Shown: in pieces, positions 1 through 8,244 of the stretch
Layout: every line of letters begins with the position of its first letter
Position numbering within the stretch: position 1 is the stretch's first letter
Assembly (NCBI RefSeq): GCF_049723905.1
Contig: NZ_JBJKFD010000001.1
Coordinates: 2,666,001-2,730,000 of the forward strand
Length of the DNA stretch: 64,000 bases
DNA from: G963665185 sp049723905
GTDB lineage: Bacteria; Desulfobacterota; Desulfovibrionia; Desulfovibrionales; Desulfovibrionaceae
Direction of reading: 5' to 3'
Position numbers and translations under genes: made by a program
Notes under the pieces: model-generated
The model's database searches: none
Seen by the model: the letters and a program-made list of their open reading frames with translations, nothing else
Told to the model about the DNA's origin: nothing

Positions 1-341
1 ATGGCGACATTTCCGCAGACAAGGTGGACGGCATCATCATTCCCGGCGGCTATGCCCCGGACTTCATGCGCCGGGACCCGGCCGCGGTACAACTGGTGGC
101 CGACCTGGACGCCCAGAAAAAGCTGGTGGCCTTCATCTGCCATGCCGGGTGGCTGCCCATCTCTGCCAAGATTCTCAAGGGCAGAACCTGCACATCGTAC
201 TTCGCCATCAAGGACGACATGATCAATGCCGGAGTCAATTGGGTGGACGGAGAAGCGGTTGTGGACGGGAACTTCGTCAGCAGCCGCACGCCAGACGACC
301 TCCCCGCCTTTTGCCGGGCCATTCTGGAATTCCTGAAATAA
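1..341 (+). CDS. DJ-1/PfpI family protein, 3' part only
   Basis: The reading frame is open from base 3 at the window edge, so only the C-terminal ~112 residues are present. It contains an IIPGGYAPD strand-loop near the start and the nucleophile-elbow motif FICHAGW, where Cys is the conserved catalytic or redox-sensitive residue of the DJ-1/PfpI (class I glutamine amidotransferase-like) superfamily. Members act as cysteine peptidases, deglycase-like stress proteins or chaperones; which one this is cannot be told. The C-terminus NFVSSRTPDDLPAFCRAIL is typical, because the family ends with a loop carrying SRxPxDL. A terminator-like hairpin follows within 20 bp. Confidence 0.85.
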   Translation, partial: GDISADKVDGIIIPGGYAPDFMRRDPAAVQLVADLDAQKKLVAFICHAGWLPISAKILKGRTCTSYFAIKDDMINAGVNWVDGEAVVDGNFVSSRTPDDLPAFCRAILEFLK

Positions 342-360
342 TAAACTCAGCCCTGCTTTA

Positions 361-402
361 CGGCGGCCTGCGGCTTTCCCCAGTCGCGGGCCGTTTTCTT
401 TT
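361..402 (+). terminator. Probable intrinsic terminator of the PfpI-like gene
   Basis: An imperfect GC-rich stem (CGGCCTGCG pairing with CGCGGGCCG) is followed directly by TTTTCTTTT, 20 bp after the stop codon. The rest of 403-601 holds no gene; it has a small perfect inverted repeat CCCACA-AA-TGTGGG near 549-562. Confidence 0.55.
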
Positions 403-601
403 GCCTGGCAGACCGGTCCGGCGCGGTATTTTCAGCCGGGCCAGGCGGCCCATGTATCCACATATGCCCCATGTACCAATGCCGAGTAGGACTTTTTTAA
501 TCATGGCACGATTGAAATTGCATTCAATACTTGGTATTCAGCTGTTACCCACAAATGTGGGCAGCAGTAATTCGCACATAACCGCCTGAGTCAGGAAAAG
601 C

Positions 602-883
602 ATGGCATTTTACAACGTTTACAGAGGCACCAATTTCCGCTCCACCTATCTGGTTCTGCGCCAGAACGACCATCCCGAGGATGTCGTGCCCTTCAACCTG
701 CTGTTCCTGTTCGGCACCCTGGAAATATCCCGCAAGGGAATCCGCCACTCGCATCTTCCCTTTGCCAAGGGCGGGCAGGAAAAAATCCTTCAGTTTGTGG
801 AGGAAAAGGGCTTCTGCTTTTACAAGTGGCCCGGCAAGATTCTGGGCGAAACATTGGGCGACGTACTCGATCCCACTGCCTGA
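602..883 (+). CDS. Small conserved-looking protein of unknown function (93 aa)
   Basis: This is a soluble 93-residue protein with no signal peptide, membrane segment or recognised motif. The sequence is rich in aromatic residues (MAFYNVYRGTNFRSTYLV; FCFYKWPGK) and looks like a compact alpha/beta fold. A purine-rich AGGAAAAG sits just before the ATG. The reading frame shows normal codon use and is isolated between two non-coding stretches, so it is probably monocistronic. I do not recognise the family. Confidence 0.6.
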   Translation: MAFYNVYRGTNFRSTYLVLRQNDHPEDVVPFNLLFLFGTLEISRKGIRHSHLPFAKGGQEKILQFVEEKGFCFYKWPGKILGETLGDVLDPTA

Positions 884-911
884 TTTTTTCCGTCCTTTTC
901 CATCCAGAGTG

Positions 912-942
912 CTGACAAAACCGTTCTGCATTGCTATCTATA
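912..942 (+). promoter_or_regulatory. Sigma70-like promoter of the 60-aa gene
   Basis: CTGACA (912-917) and TATCTA (935-940) are separated by 17 bases. The predicted start near 948 gives a leader of about 70 nt containing two small hairpins (arms 945-949/961-965 and 971-976/987-992) and then the GGAGG ribosome site at 1008-1012. Confidence 0.4.
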
Positions 943-1015
943 AGGCAGGTGACACGCGCCCCTGCTTCCGGCTCTCACGATATGGAGAGAGCTATAGGGG
1001 TGCTTTGGAGGAACC

Positions 1016-1198
1016 ATGAGCAACAGCGGTTATATTCCCATAGGCAGCAGCAACAGCCTGGAAGTCGGCCCCGCCAACCCCACAGTGGAAGCGGTCACCA
1101 TCCCCGTTAACGATGTCCCCCTCAGCCTGCCGCCCACATCTCAGGAAATCCGCTCCGATGTGAACAACACCGGGTTCATCATCAACACCATGGCGTAG
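1016..1198 (+). CDS. Small Ser/Asn/Pro-rich protein of unknown function (60 aa)
   Basis: The gene begins with ATG 4 nt after a strong GGAGG ribosome site and ends 150 bp before a clear intrinsic terminator. The product is small and polar (MSNSGYIPIGSSNSLEV; many Val/Pro/Asn), lacks a signal peptide or transmembrane helix and ends hydrophobic (GFIINTMA). I do not recognise it. The good ribosome site, promoter-like sequence and terminator suggest a real short transcription unit rather than a chance frame. Confidence 0.5.
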   Translation: MSNSGYIPIGSSNSLEVGPANPTVEAVTIPVNDVPLSLPPTSQEIRSDVNNTGFIINTMA

Positions 1199-1348
1199 CC
1201 TCCGCCTCTCTGCGGCTTTGCTCCGCCACAATTCGTACTCGCAACTCCCCCACTCCAAAGACTCTCTTCCGGTTGGCTTGCTCTTGCCAATCCGCCCCCG
1301 ATGCTTGGCATCCAACTATCCGTTATTATGCATTTTTAATTGATATAC

Positions 1349-1372
1349 GCCCGGCACCATGTCGGGCTTTTT
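1349..1372 (+). terminator. Intrinsic terminator
   Basis: Stem GCCCG / CGGGC with a 9-nt loop is followed by TTTTT. It separates the small gene from the phage-like cassette. The remaining 1199-1502 has no gene; a TATAAT at about 1451 is a possible -10 element for the portal transcript, without a convincing -35. Confidence 0.6.
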
Positions 1373-1502
1373 CCTTCCTTCCCTTTTCCGCTCTCACAAA
1401 AAATTATGGGGTGCGAAATCCTTCACCCTTATTGATGTAAAGATTTTGCGTATAATTCGGCCTGTTGTTTGCTTGACGAATCCAAAACAGACAGGACGGA
1501 AC

Positions 1503-3316
1503 ATGACGCACCCACCCACACGGCAGAAAGGCAAGGAAGCATCAAAAAACCTCGCCGCTAGCCTGCACGACAAATTCAACGCCACCCGTACGGCCCGCAG
1601 GACAATAGAACAGCGCTGGCTGGACGACCTGCGCCAATATAAAGGGAAGTACGCGCCAAACGTACTCCAACGTCTGCACCCCAAACGCAGCAAGGCCTTT
1701 GTGCGGCTTACCCGCTCCAAGGTCCGCACGGCAGACGCCCGGCTCATGGACCTGCTCTTTCCCGGCAACGGCCAGAGCAACTGGTCCATCGATCCCACCC
1801 CCATCCCCGAGCTGGCCCCTGCCCGCCAGGGGGAAATAATCACCGACCTTACCGAACGGCTGGGACACGCTCCCAAGTCTGCAGAAATCGACAGCGCCTG
1901 CCAGGAACTGGCCGAGGACGCCTGCGCCGCCATGACCAACCTGATGCGCGACCAGCTTGCCGAAAGCCGCTACCGCGAGGTCATCCGCGACGTCATCCAC
2001 TCGGGCAACCTGTACGGCACCGGCATTCTGAAAGGCCCCATGGTGGAACGCCGCATTGCCCGGCAGTGGACCGAAACCAGCCGGGGCTGGCACCTGACCA
2101 GCCGTCCGGTGCTGCGCCCCTATCTGGAGTTCGTGCCGGTATGGGACGTATTCCCGGACATGGAAGCCCGCGAACCGGCCCGCGCCCGCTTCATTTTCCA
2201 GCGCCACGTCATGAGCCGCTACGACCTGGAACGTCTGGCCGACCGGACAGACTTTGACGAACAGGCAATACGCGACCATCTGCGCGACCATCCCCAGGGC
2301 AATTGCACACCCTCCAGCTACGAGCGAGATCTGGCCAGCATGGGCGATACGCCCGAACGCCACGACGCCACCCGCAGTACCGACGACGCGCAACGCCACG
2401 AGCTGATAGAATTCTGGGGTTTTGTGCCGGGCCGCGATCTGGCCGCCTGCGGGGCACAGGTGGACGAAGCCCTGTACGACGAGGACGTGCCCGCCACCAT
2501 CTGGCTGGCGGAAAACCGCATCATCAAGGCGGCGGCCTCGCCGCTCACCGGCGTGCGCTGGCCCTACTACTTTTATTATTTCGACAAGGACGAAACATCC
2601 ATTTTCGGCGAGGGGCTGGCGTCCATCATGCACGACGCTCAGCAGCTCTTCAATGCCAGCATCCGCGCGCTTCTGGACAACGCAGCCATTGCCGCCGGGC
2701 CGCAGATAGAGGTCAACCAGGACCTGCTGCCCGCGGGCGAGGACCCGTCCGACCTCTACCCCTTCCGCGTCTGGCTGCGTTCCGGGCCGGGCGCGGAATC
2801 CCAGTCTCCGGCCCTGCGCGTCTTCACCCTGCCAGCCACACCGAGGAATTCATGGGCATGGCCCGCATGTTCCAGGAATGCGCCAACGAAGTCACGGGCA
2901 TTCCCGGCCTTATGGCTGCCGAGTTGGACAAGGCCTCCAACGGCACCTTCCGCGGCCTGTCCATGCTCATGTCCCAGGCCTCGGTCACGCTCAAGGACCA
3001 GGTGAAGCACTTTGACGACGGCATTACCCGGCCTTTCATCACGGCCCTGTACCACTGGAACATGCGCTTTGCAGACCGGGACGAAGTGCGCGGCGACTTC
3101 CGGGTGCGGGCCCGCGGCCTGACCAGCCTGGTGGCCCGCGAACTGTACGTGGACCAGCTGGAACGCTTTGCCAAGGCCACGGCCAATTCCCTGGACGCGC
3201 CCTGGATACGCCGCGGCGAACTGCTGCGCCGCATGGCCGAAGCCCTGGACCTAGGCGCCGACGTGGTGCGCGAGCAGACCTCCCAATCCACTTCCGACCT
3301 GCGCAAAGGAGCCTGA
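1503..3316 (+). pseudogene. Podovirus-type portal (head-to-tail connector) protein, frameshifted
   Basis: Two reading frames encode one protein. The first runs from ATG 1503 (preceded by GGACGGA) and is homologous-looking to about base 2832; the second continues from about 2835 with HTEEFMGMARMFQEC to the stop at 3316. Joined length is about 603 aa, suitable for a portal. Portal-like features are the N-terminal helical region with TRSKVRTADARLMDLLFPG, the GTGILKGP segment, and the C-terminal GLSMLMSQASVTLKDQVKHF helix. The frame changes by one base, as if one base had been lost near CTGCCAGCCACACC; no slippery heptamer is visible. The portal would form the dodecameric ring through which DNA enters the head. 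As written, the gene is broken, unless this is a sequencing error. Confidence 0.75.
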
Positions 3317-3319
3317 ACC

Positions 3320-3580
3320 GTGGCTGATAACACCTCGCCACCCGATATGACTTTGGCCAATGCCCTGGCCCTGTGCCGTCGCGAGCGCAACAGCGAAACC
3401 AGCGTGGCCTACCGCCGTTTGCTCAAGACCGCCCGTACCGATTGCCTGGACGAACTCTCCCTGGCCGAAGGCGTACGCGTGCACCGTTTGCAAGGGGCCA
3501 TCCTGACCATCACCGGCCTGTTGCGCGACATTGCCGCCGACCCACGCCAGCCCGACAAACACGACGGCGCGTACATCTAG
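3320..3580 (+). CDS. Small phage-cassette protein of unknown function (86 aa)
   Basis: It starts 3 bp after the portal stop, so it is probably cotranscribed and coupled. The 86-residue product is helical and soluble (LANALALCRRERNSETSVAYRRLLKTA), with no membrane segment. Small ORFs of this kind commonly sit after the portal in podovirus-like clusters, but I cannot assign a role. Confidence 0.6.
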   Translation: MADNTSPPDMTLANALALCRRERNSETSVAYRRLLKTARTDCLDELSLAEGVRVHRLQGAILTITGLLRDIAADPRQPDKHDGAYI

Positions 3581-3588
3581 GAGACTTT

Positions 3589-3918
3589 ATGCTTGAAAAA
3601 ACATCCGTCACGGCCCGACTCGGCGGCTCGAACACTGCCCAAACTTTCGGCCCGGCAATTGAACTGGCCGAAAACTTCAACCTCTCCTTGTGGGGCGAGT
3701 TTACGGCACGCGTCACCATCCAACGCTCGTTCGATAACGGCGCAACCTGGCTGAACGTGGCCCGCTTCGAGCGCCCCGTGGAGGCCATGGGCTACGAGCC
3801 GGAAACCGCGCTCTACCGGGTCGCCACTCTGCCCGGCGATTTCATGTCGGGAACGGTCTGCGCCCGGCTGGGGCCAGGCATTCCGGTCAACCAAAATCTT
3901 CCCAAGGAAAGCGAATGA
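3589..3918 (+). CDS. Small beta-rich phage-cassette protein (109 aa)
   Basis: The ATG at 3589 follows AGGAGAC. The sequence is predicted beta-sandwich: ELAENFNLSLWGEFTAR, VTIQRSFDNGATWLNV and EPETALYRV form a pattern of alternating strands seen in small phage decoration or head/neck proteins (pattern recognition only). It lies between the portal and the lectin-fold protein, and its stop overlaps an in-frame ATG of the next reading frame, suggesting coupling. Confidence 0.6.
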   Translation: MLEKTSVTARLGGSNTAQTFGPAIELAENFNLSLWGEFTARVTIQRSFDNGATWLNVARFERPVEAMGYEPETALYRVATLPGDFMSGTVCARLGPGIPVNQNLPKESE

Positions 3919-4013
3919 CGCGCTCGCCGCTCTTCAGGGGAGTGCTGGCCGCTCCTTTCCGTAGTCCCATATTTTCAGCCCTTCACTCACAGCCAACAGC
4001 AACAGGAGAAACA

Positions 4014-5036
4014 ATGAACACAGCCAACACCTCCACCATCATCGGCGTCGCTTTGCTTGCAGAAGGCGGTAACGGCGGCACCTGGGCCCACATCGACGAG
4101 ACAGGCGAAACCTTTGTTCCGTCCGACGACTTCTTCAACGCCCACCCCGTATGGAGCGCCATAGAAGACGTAACCATCGATGGTCAGTCCATGGTCAAAA
4201 TCCCCGCGTTCTACGTCAAACGCGCAATCATCAGCGGCGGCAGCAACAACGGCAAAGAAGGCTGGTGGATTTCCGATACCCCGGCTCCCGGCTTCCACAT
4301 CCATCCTGCATTCCGCGACAATGGTTCCGACATCGGCCAGGTGTACGTGGGCAAATACCAGGCCAGTCTGGAAAACGACAAACTCGCCAGCGTGCCCGGC
4401 GTGCTCCCCACCGTGAACCGTTCGCTCACACAGTTCCAGGCCCATGCCGCAGCCCGCAACACGGGCGGTCAGAACGGCTTTATGCTCTGGTCCTTTTACC
4501 AGCTTGCCGCCATCCAATGGCTCTACCTGGTGGAGAACGCCACCATGAACTGCCAGACCTGCACCGGCAACGGGCGCGTTACAGCTAACACTGCCGCCAA
4601 TGTGGATGCCGCCGATGTAGCCCAGGCCTCCTATCGCGGCGTTGTCGGGCTGTGGGGAAACATCTGGCAGTGGGTGGATGGAGTCAGGACCAAGGACAAG
4701 TCGATCGACCTTTGGGACATCGACGGTCACAAAACCTGGACCAGAACCGGCCTGATGAAAACGAAGAGAACCCAGACAATCATGCCCCTCACGATTATGG
4801 GGCAGTCCGGGCCGGGCTTCAACTTGGGCGATGTTTTCATTGGAGACGGCAACGCACGCCGCACCAAGCTGGCAACGATTCCAGACTATCAAACAATGGA
4901 AGAATACAATGAGCGCTATTTCTGTATGGGAGGAACCTGGGGCACCGGTGAAACCGGCGGACTTTGGTACTTCAAAGGCACTCTCGTCCCCTTCTCCAAC
5001 CACCGTGCCCTTGGCGCCCGCCTGGCAAAAATCTAA
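4014..5036 (+). CDS. C-type-lectin/FGE-fold receptor-binding protein, resembling a DGR variable protein
   Basis: Start 4014 has an AGGAG site; an upstream in-frame ATG at 3915 overlaps the previous stop and is an alternative. The 340-aa product has the layout of formylglycine-generating-enzyme/C-type-lectin-fold proteins: residues ~200-225 contain GVVGLWGNIWQWVDG, and the end (302-340) reads as CMGGTWGTGETGGLW, a variable stretch, then LGARLAKI. This GGxW...G...G...LGAR pattern is the hallmark of targets of diversity-generating retroelements such as Mtd of phage BPP-1. Codons 323-332 are nearly all XXC or XXT, as expected if template AAC codons had been mutated. It probably serves as a tail-tip or fibre adhesin. 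No template repeat or reverse transcriptase is found in the window. Confidence 0.75.
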   Translation: MNTANTSTIIGVALLAEGGNGGTWAHIDETGETFVPSDDFFNAHPVWSAIEDVTIDGQSMVKIPAFYVKRAIISGGSNNGKEGWWISDTPAPGFHIHPAFRDNGSDIGQVYVGKYQASLENDKLASVPGVLPTVNRSLTQFQAHAAARNTGGQNGFMLWSFYQLAAIQWLYLVENATMNCQTCTGNGRVTANTAANVDAADVAQASYRGVVGLWGNIWQWVDGVRTKDKSIDLWDIDGHKTWTRTGLMKTKRTQTIMPLTIMGQSGPGFNLGDVFIGDGNARRTKLATIPDYQTMEEYNERYFCMGGTWGTGETGGLWYFKGTLVPFSNHRALGARLAKI

Positions 5037-5042
5037 CCCGCC

Positions 5043-5477
5043 ATGCGCACCATCAGCCAAATCATCCTGCATTGCTCGGACTCCGGCTTCGGCAATGCCG
5101 AGCTTATCGACGCCTGGCACCGGGAACGCGGCTGGGAGGGCATCGGCTACCACTTTGTAATCTGCAACGGGCAGGCCGCCGCCCATAATGCCTACAACGC
5201 CGCCACCGACGGCCTGGTGCAGACCGGACGCCCGGAGATGCACATCGGCGCGCACGCCAAAGGCCACAATGCCCATTCCCTGGGCGTCTGCCTCATCGGC
5301 GAGCGGCGTTTCACCGGCATGCAGTTCGTTGCCCTGCAAAGTCTGCTGCGCACCCTGCAAAAGCGCCACCACATCGCGCCCGCAGCCGTACTCGGCCACG
5401 CCGAACTGGACCCGCACAAGACCTGTCCCAACCTGCCCATGGCCTGGATTCGGGCCGTGCTGGCACAGCCTGCATAG
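5043..5477 (+). CDS. Phage-type N-acetylmuramoyl-L-alanine amidase (endolysin)
   Basis: This 144-aa Amidase_2/PGRP-type domain has the zinc-site pattern of T7 lysozyme: His in ILHCSDS near the N-terminus, then His and Cys in VLGHAELDPHKTCP near the C-terminus, with the intervening GIGYHFVI and HIGAHAKGHNAHSLGVCLIG segments. It would cleave the amide bond between MurNAc and L-Ala in peptidoglycan. There is no signal peptide, so release would depend on the holin encoded 9 bp downstream. Confidence 0.88.
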   Translation: MRTISQIILHCSDSGFGNAELIDAWHRERGWEGIGYHFVICNGQAAAHNAYNAATDGLVQTGRPEMHIGAHAKGHNAHSLGVCLIGERRFTGMQFVALQSLLRTLQKRHHIAPAAVLGHAELDPHKTCPNLPMAWIRAVLAQPA

Positions 5478-5486
5478 GAGCATCCC

Positions 5487-6008
5487 ATGACCTGGAAAGA
5501 CGTGGGCAAGGCCATCAGCGGGGTTGCGCCGGTTCTGGCCGGAATCCTTACCGGACCGGCCGGGCTGGCCGTAAGCGCCGCAGGCGGCCTGCTGGCCGAA
5601 TGCCTGGGCGAAACGCCCGACCCGAAAAACATCAGCAAACGATTGCAGAACGACCCCGACGCGCTCCTGGCACTGCAAAAGCTGGAAAAGGAACGCGAGC
5701 AGGACATCCTGGCCTTCCGCCGCTTTCAGATAGAAGCCGACGTGAACAACCAGGCCAATGCCCGCCAGCGGGAAATAGAGATGGCCCGCGCAGGACACGG
5801 CGCCGCCTGGACCACCTCCCTGGTGGCCGTCATGGTCACCGCCGGGTTCTTCGTCATGCTCCGCTTTGTCCTGGACCAGCCCCAGGTCTCCCAGGCCGCC
5901 CTGCTCCTGCTCGGCAGCCTCGGCTCCGCCTTCGGGGCCGTGGTCAACTACTACCTCGGTTCTAGCCTCGGCTCGCAGGAAAAGAACCGCCTGCTCAAGA
6001 AAAACTAA
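5487..6008 (+). CDS. 3TM holin, GTA-holin-like
   Basis: The 173-aa protein has an N-terminal hydrophobic Gly/Ala segment (GVAPVLAGILTGPAGLAV), a charged helical middle (QKLEKEREQDILAFRRF), and two C-terminal membrane helices (about 112-130 and 138-160) followed by a YLGSSLGSQEKNR tail. This arrangement matches the family described as a holin of three TMs for gene-transfer release (GTA_holin_3TM). It would permeabilise the inner membrane so the amidase can reach the wall. Ribosome site GGAG lies just upstream, and the gene follows the amidase by 9 bp as a lysis cassette. Confidence 0.8.
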   Translation: MTWKDVGKAISGVAPVLAGILTGPAGLAVSAAGGLLAECLGETPDPKNISKRLQNDPDALLALQKLEKEREQDILAFRRFQIEADVNNQANARQREIEMARAGHGAAWTTSLVAVMVTAGFFVMLRFVLDQPQVSQAALLLLGSLGSAFGAVVNYYLGSSLGSQEKNRLLKKN

Positions 6009-6021
6009 TCAGGAACACAAC

Positions 6022-6786
6022 ATGAACGAACAGAACACACCAGCCACCACGCAGGCCTCCCCACAAGCTGCCGACGCTTCCGCATTTCAGGCCTCGTTCG
6101 AGGAAGCCGCGGCCCAGACAGAACAGCCCACCAAGGCTAAGGCCAGCGGCCCCGCTTCCTCGCTCGAAAAACCGGGCACCGCAAAAGCTCCCGAAGCGAC
6201 CGCGTCCTCCACCAAAACGGAAAAAGACCTCAAAGCGCTTTTGGCCGAGGAACGCGCCAAGCGCGAACAGCTTGAAGCACAGCTGCGCAAGGATAATCAG
6301 CCCGATCCCCACACCGATCCGGCAACCGACGAGCGTCTTATCCAACGGTTTCTGGACAGCAACCCGGAAATGGAAGCGCCCCTGTGCGCCCTCATCCACC
6401 GCGAAGCGCTCAAGGCCATCCGCCCCATGGCAGAAGCCATCATGGGCGAGCAGCACATTCAGCGCATTGCCCGCGCCCATCCCGACTGGGACACCCTGGC
6501 CAAAAGCTCCGAGCTTACCCGCTGGATAGACGAACAGCCGCCCTACATTGCCAAGAGCCTGCGCCAGGTCGTGGCCCGCGGCCATGCCGACGACGTCATC
6601 GACCTGCTCAGCCGCTTCAAGGAACAACTCCAGGCCAAGGCCGACAAAACCACGCCCCTTAACGATCCCGCCACGGACTGCGCCCTGGCCGTGCCCGCGC
6701 ACAGCTCGGGCCTGCCCAAGGCCACGCCCGACAAGGAAGACTTTAAAAACGCCTGGCGCGAAGCCGTAGCCGGCAACGACCACTAA
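6022..6786 (+). CDS. Probable capsid scaffolding protein
   Basis: The 254-aa protein lies immediately upstream of the capsid gene. It has an Ala/Thr/Glu-rich disordered N-terminus (1-60), a coiled-coil segment (KTEKDLKALLAEERAKREQ), and an alpha-helical C-terminal half with basic residues. This composition and position are typical of internal scaffolds that direct head assembly and leave or are cleaved before packaging. A GGAA ribosome site precedes the ATG. The assignment rests on position and composition rather than a diagnostic motif. Confidence 0.65.
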   Translation: MNEQNTPATTQASPQAADASAFQASFEEAAAQTEQPTKAKASGPASSLEKPGTAKAPEATASSTKTEKDLKALLAEERAKREQLEAQLRKDNQPDPHTDPATDERLIQRFLDSNPEMEAPLCALIHREALKAIRPMAEAIMGEQHIQRIARAHPDWDTLAKSSELTRWIDEQPPYIAKSLRQVVARGHADDVIDLLSRFKEQLQAKADKTTPLNDPATDCALAVPAHSSGLPKATPDKEDFKNAWREAVAGNDH

Positions 6787-6819
6787 CCCATCGCTTCATC
6801 ACCCTTCAGGAGAACACAC

Positions 6820-7803
6820 ATGGCCAATACCGCATACGGAGACATCTCTCCCCGCACCGCCGCCTTTGCCGCGGCAGACATGCTCAAGCGCGGACTGCCC
6901 CACCTTGTGCTCGAACGCTTCGGACAGGCCAAAACCCTGCCCTCCAATACGTCCAAGGTGGTCAGCTTCCGGCGCTACAACTCCCTCAGCTCCACGCCCA
7001 CCCCGCTTCAGGAAGGCGTTACGCCCGAGGCAAAAAAACTCTCGGCAACCGACGTGGACGCCACCCTGGTCCAGTACGGCGACCGCGTCACCATCACCGA
7101 CGTGGTCATGGACACACACGAGGACCCCGTACTCACCGAAGCCGTGGACGTCCTCGGCGAACAGGCTGCGGAAGTGATCGAAACCGTGCGTTTCAACATC
7201 CTCAAGGCCGGGACCAACACCTTTTACGCCAACGGCAGCCAGCGCAGCGCAGTCAACTCGCCCCTTACCCTGACCACGCAGCGCAAGATCACCCGGTCCC
7301 TCAAACGCCAGAACGCACGCAAGATCACCCGCGTACTGCGCTCCACGCCCGACTTCGGCACCCAGTCCGTGGCACCCGCCTACATCGCGCTCTGCCACCC
7401 GGACCTGGAAAACGACATCCGCGGCATGAACGGCTTTGTGCCCGTGGAATCCTACGGCCAGCTCACGCCCTATGAGTCCGAAATCGGCAAGGTCGAAGAC
7501 GTGCGCTACATCACCACAACCGTGTTCGAGCCCTTTGCAGACACAGGCGGCGAAGCAGGAGCCATGCTCTCCACCAGCGGAACCAAGGCAGACGTCTACC
7601 CCGTGCTCTACCTCGGCCGCGACGCCTACGGCATTGTCGCCCTCAAAGGACAGCACGCCATCACCCCCCTGGTCGTCAACCCGCAGCCCTCGGATTCCGA
7701 CCCCCTGGCACAGCGCGGCCACGTCGGTTGGAAATCCATGCAAACAGCCGTCATCCTGAACGATGCCTGGATGGTCCGCGCCGAAGTGGCAGCCACGGCG
7801 TAA
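6820..7803 (+). CDS. Major capsid protein, N4-gp56-like family
   Basis: The 327-aa protein begins MANTAYGDISPRTAAFAAA and contains LPSNTSKVVSFRRYNSL, a long central helix region (DVLGEQAAEVIETVRFNIL) and a C-terminal domain with AYIALCHPDLENDIR. These features fit the N4-gp56 family of HK97-fold capsid proteins found in podoviruses and many prophages. AGGAG lies 6 bp before the ATG. It is the most abundant structural component expected from the cassette. Confidence 0.85.
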   Translation: MANTAYGDISPRTAAFAAADMLKRGLPHLVLERFGQAKTLPSNTSKVVSFRRYNSLSSTPTPLQEGVTPEAKKLSATDVDATLVQYGDRVTITDVVMDTHEDPVLTEAVDVLGEQAAEVIETVRFNILKAGTNTFYANGSQRSAVNSPLTLTTQRKITRSLKRQNARKITRVLRSTPDFGTQSVAPAYIALCHPDLENDIRGMNGFVPVESYGQLTPYESEIGKVEDVRYITTTVFEPFADTGGEAGAMLSTSGTKADVYPVLYLGRDAYGIVALKGQHAITPLVVNPQPSDSDPLAQRGHVGWKSMQTAVILNDAWMVRAEVAATA

Positions 7804-7842
7804 GAGCCGCTTCGGTGTAAAGCAAAAGCCGGTGCCTCCGGC

Positions 7843-7940
7843 GGTCAGGGGCTTTGCCCCTGAACCCCACCGGGGGCCATGATGGCCCCCGGACCCCTGC
7901 GACATGTCTTGGTCTTTTCCGAAGCGGAAAAGACCAAGAC
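7843..7940 (-). repeat. Multi-hairpin intergenic repeat, family R2, copy 1
   Basis: Three consecutive stem-loops occupy about 98 bp: CAGGGGC-TTT-GCCCCTG, an 11-bp palindrome at 7870-7892, and a 16-bp perfect stem at 7906-7940 with a 3-nt loop. The same architecture occurs in opposite orientation at 14415-14513, with conserved CATGT and TTTTCCG...CGGAAAA landmarks. It lies downstream of the capsid gene and could terminate or attenuate transcription. Confidence 0.7.
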
Positions 7941-7976
7941 AAACGGGCCGGAAGAACTAACGGCATAACACCCCTT

Positions 7977-8022
7977 TAATATTAAAAATTTCTAGAAGGG
8001 GGAGCGCGAGGGGGAAAACCTC
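7977..8022 (+). repeat. Intergenic repeat, family R1, copy 1
   Basis: A TTAATATTAAAAATTT...AAGGGGGAGCGCGAGGGGG...AACCT segment is shared with 8145-8199 and, in reverse orientation, with 13673-13752 and 14306-14355. This copy lacks the closing hairpin arm. The stretch 8023-8144 between copies 1 and 2 contains no recognisable gene. Confidence 0.65.
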
Positions 8023-8144
8023 CGACCTATCGCAAGCGCAAAGGATCTGGCGACCTTTGCGGGACCGGGCTGCGCGAAAACGTGGTTTCGCTACGCCCTC
8101 GTCTTGAAAGAGGTTCTTTGACTGTCCAACAACACCCAAGTCCC

Positions 8145-8213
8145 TAATAATAAAAAGTTCGGGAAGGGGGAGCGCGAGGGGGAGAACCTCTTTCAAGAGG
8201 TTTCCCCCTCGCT
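8145..8213 (+). repeat. Intergenic repeat, family R1, copy 2, with long hairpin
   Basis: The repeat core TAATAATAAAAAGTT...GGAAGGGGGAG is followed by a strong stem in which GAGCGCGAGGGGGA-AACCTCTT pairs with AAGAGGTT-CCCCCTCGCTC (8171-8213). It sits 31 bp before the next gene, so it may set expression of the downstream structural genes relative to capsid. Confidence 0.65.
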
Positions 8214-8244
8214 CCTCTTCTCCCTTTCCTGAAAGGAGATTCCA

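Noticed and set aside
938..997. Possible three-way-junction RNA (CTATA...TATAG closing stem with two hairpins) upstream of the 60-aa gene, as in a riboswitch.
   Set aside because: The left closing arm overlaps the probable -10 element, so it would not be transcribed from that promoter, and no known riboswitch core was recognised.
3987..5798. A 603-aa minus-strand open frame covering the phage lectin-fold, amidase and holin genes.
   Set aside because: It is the antisense of convincing coding sequences and shows no domain; long antisense frames are expected at this GC content.
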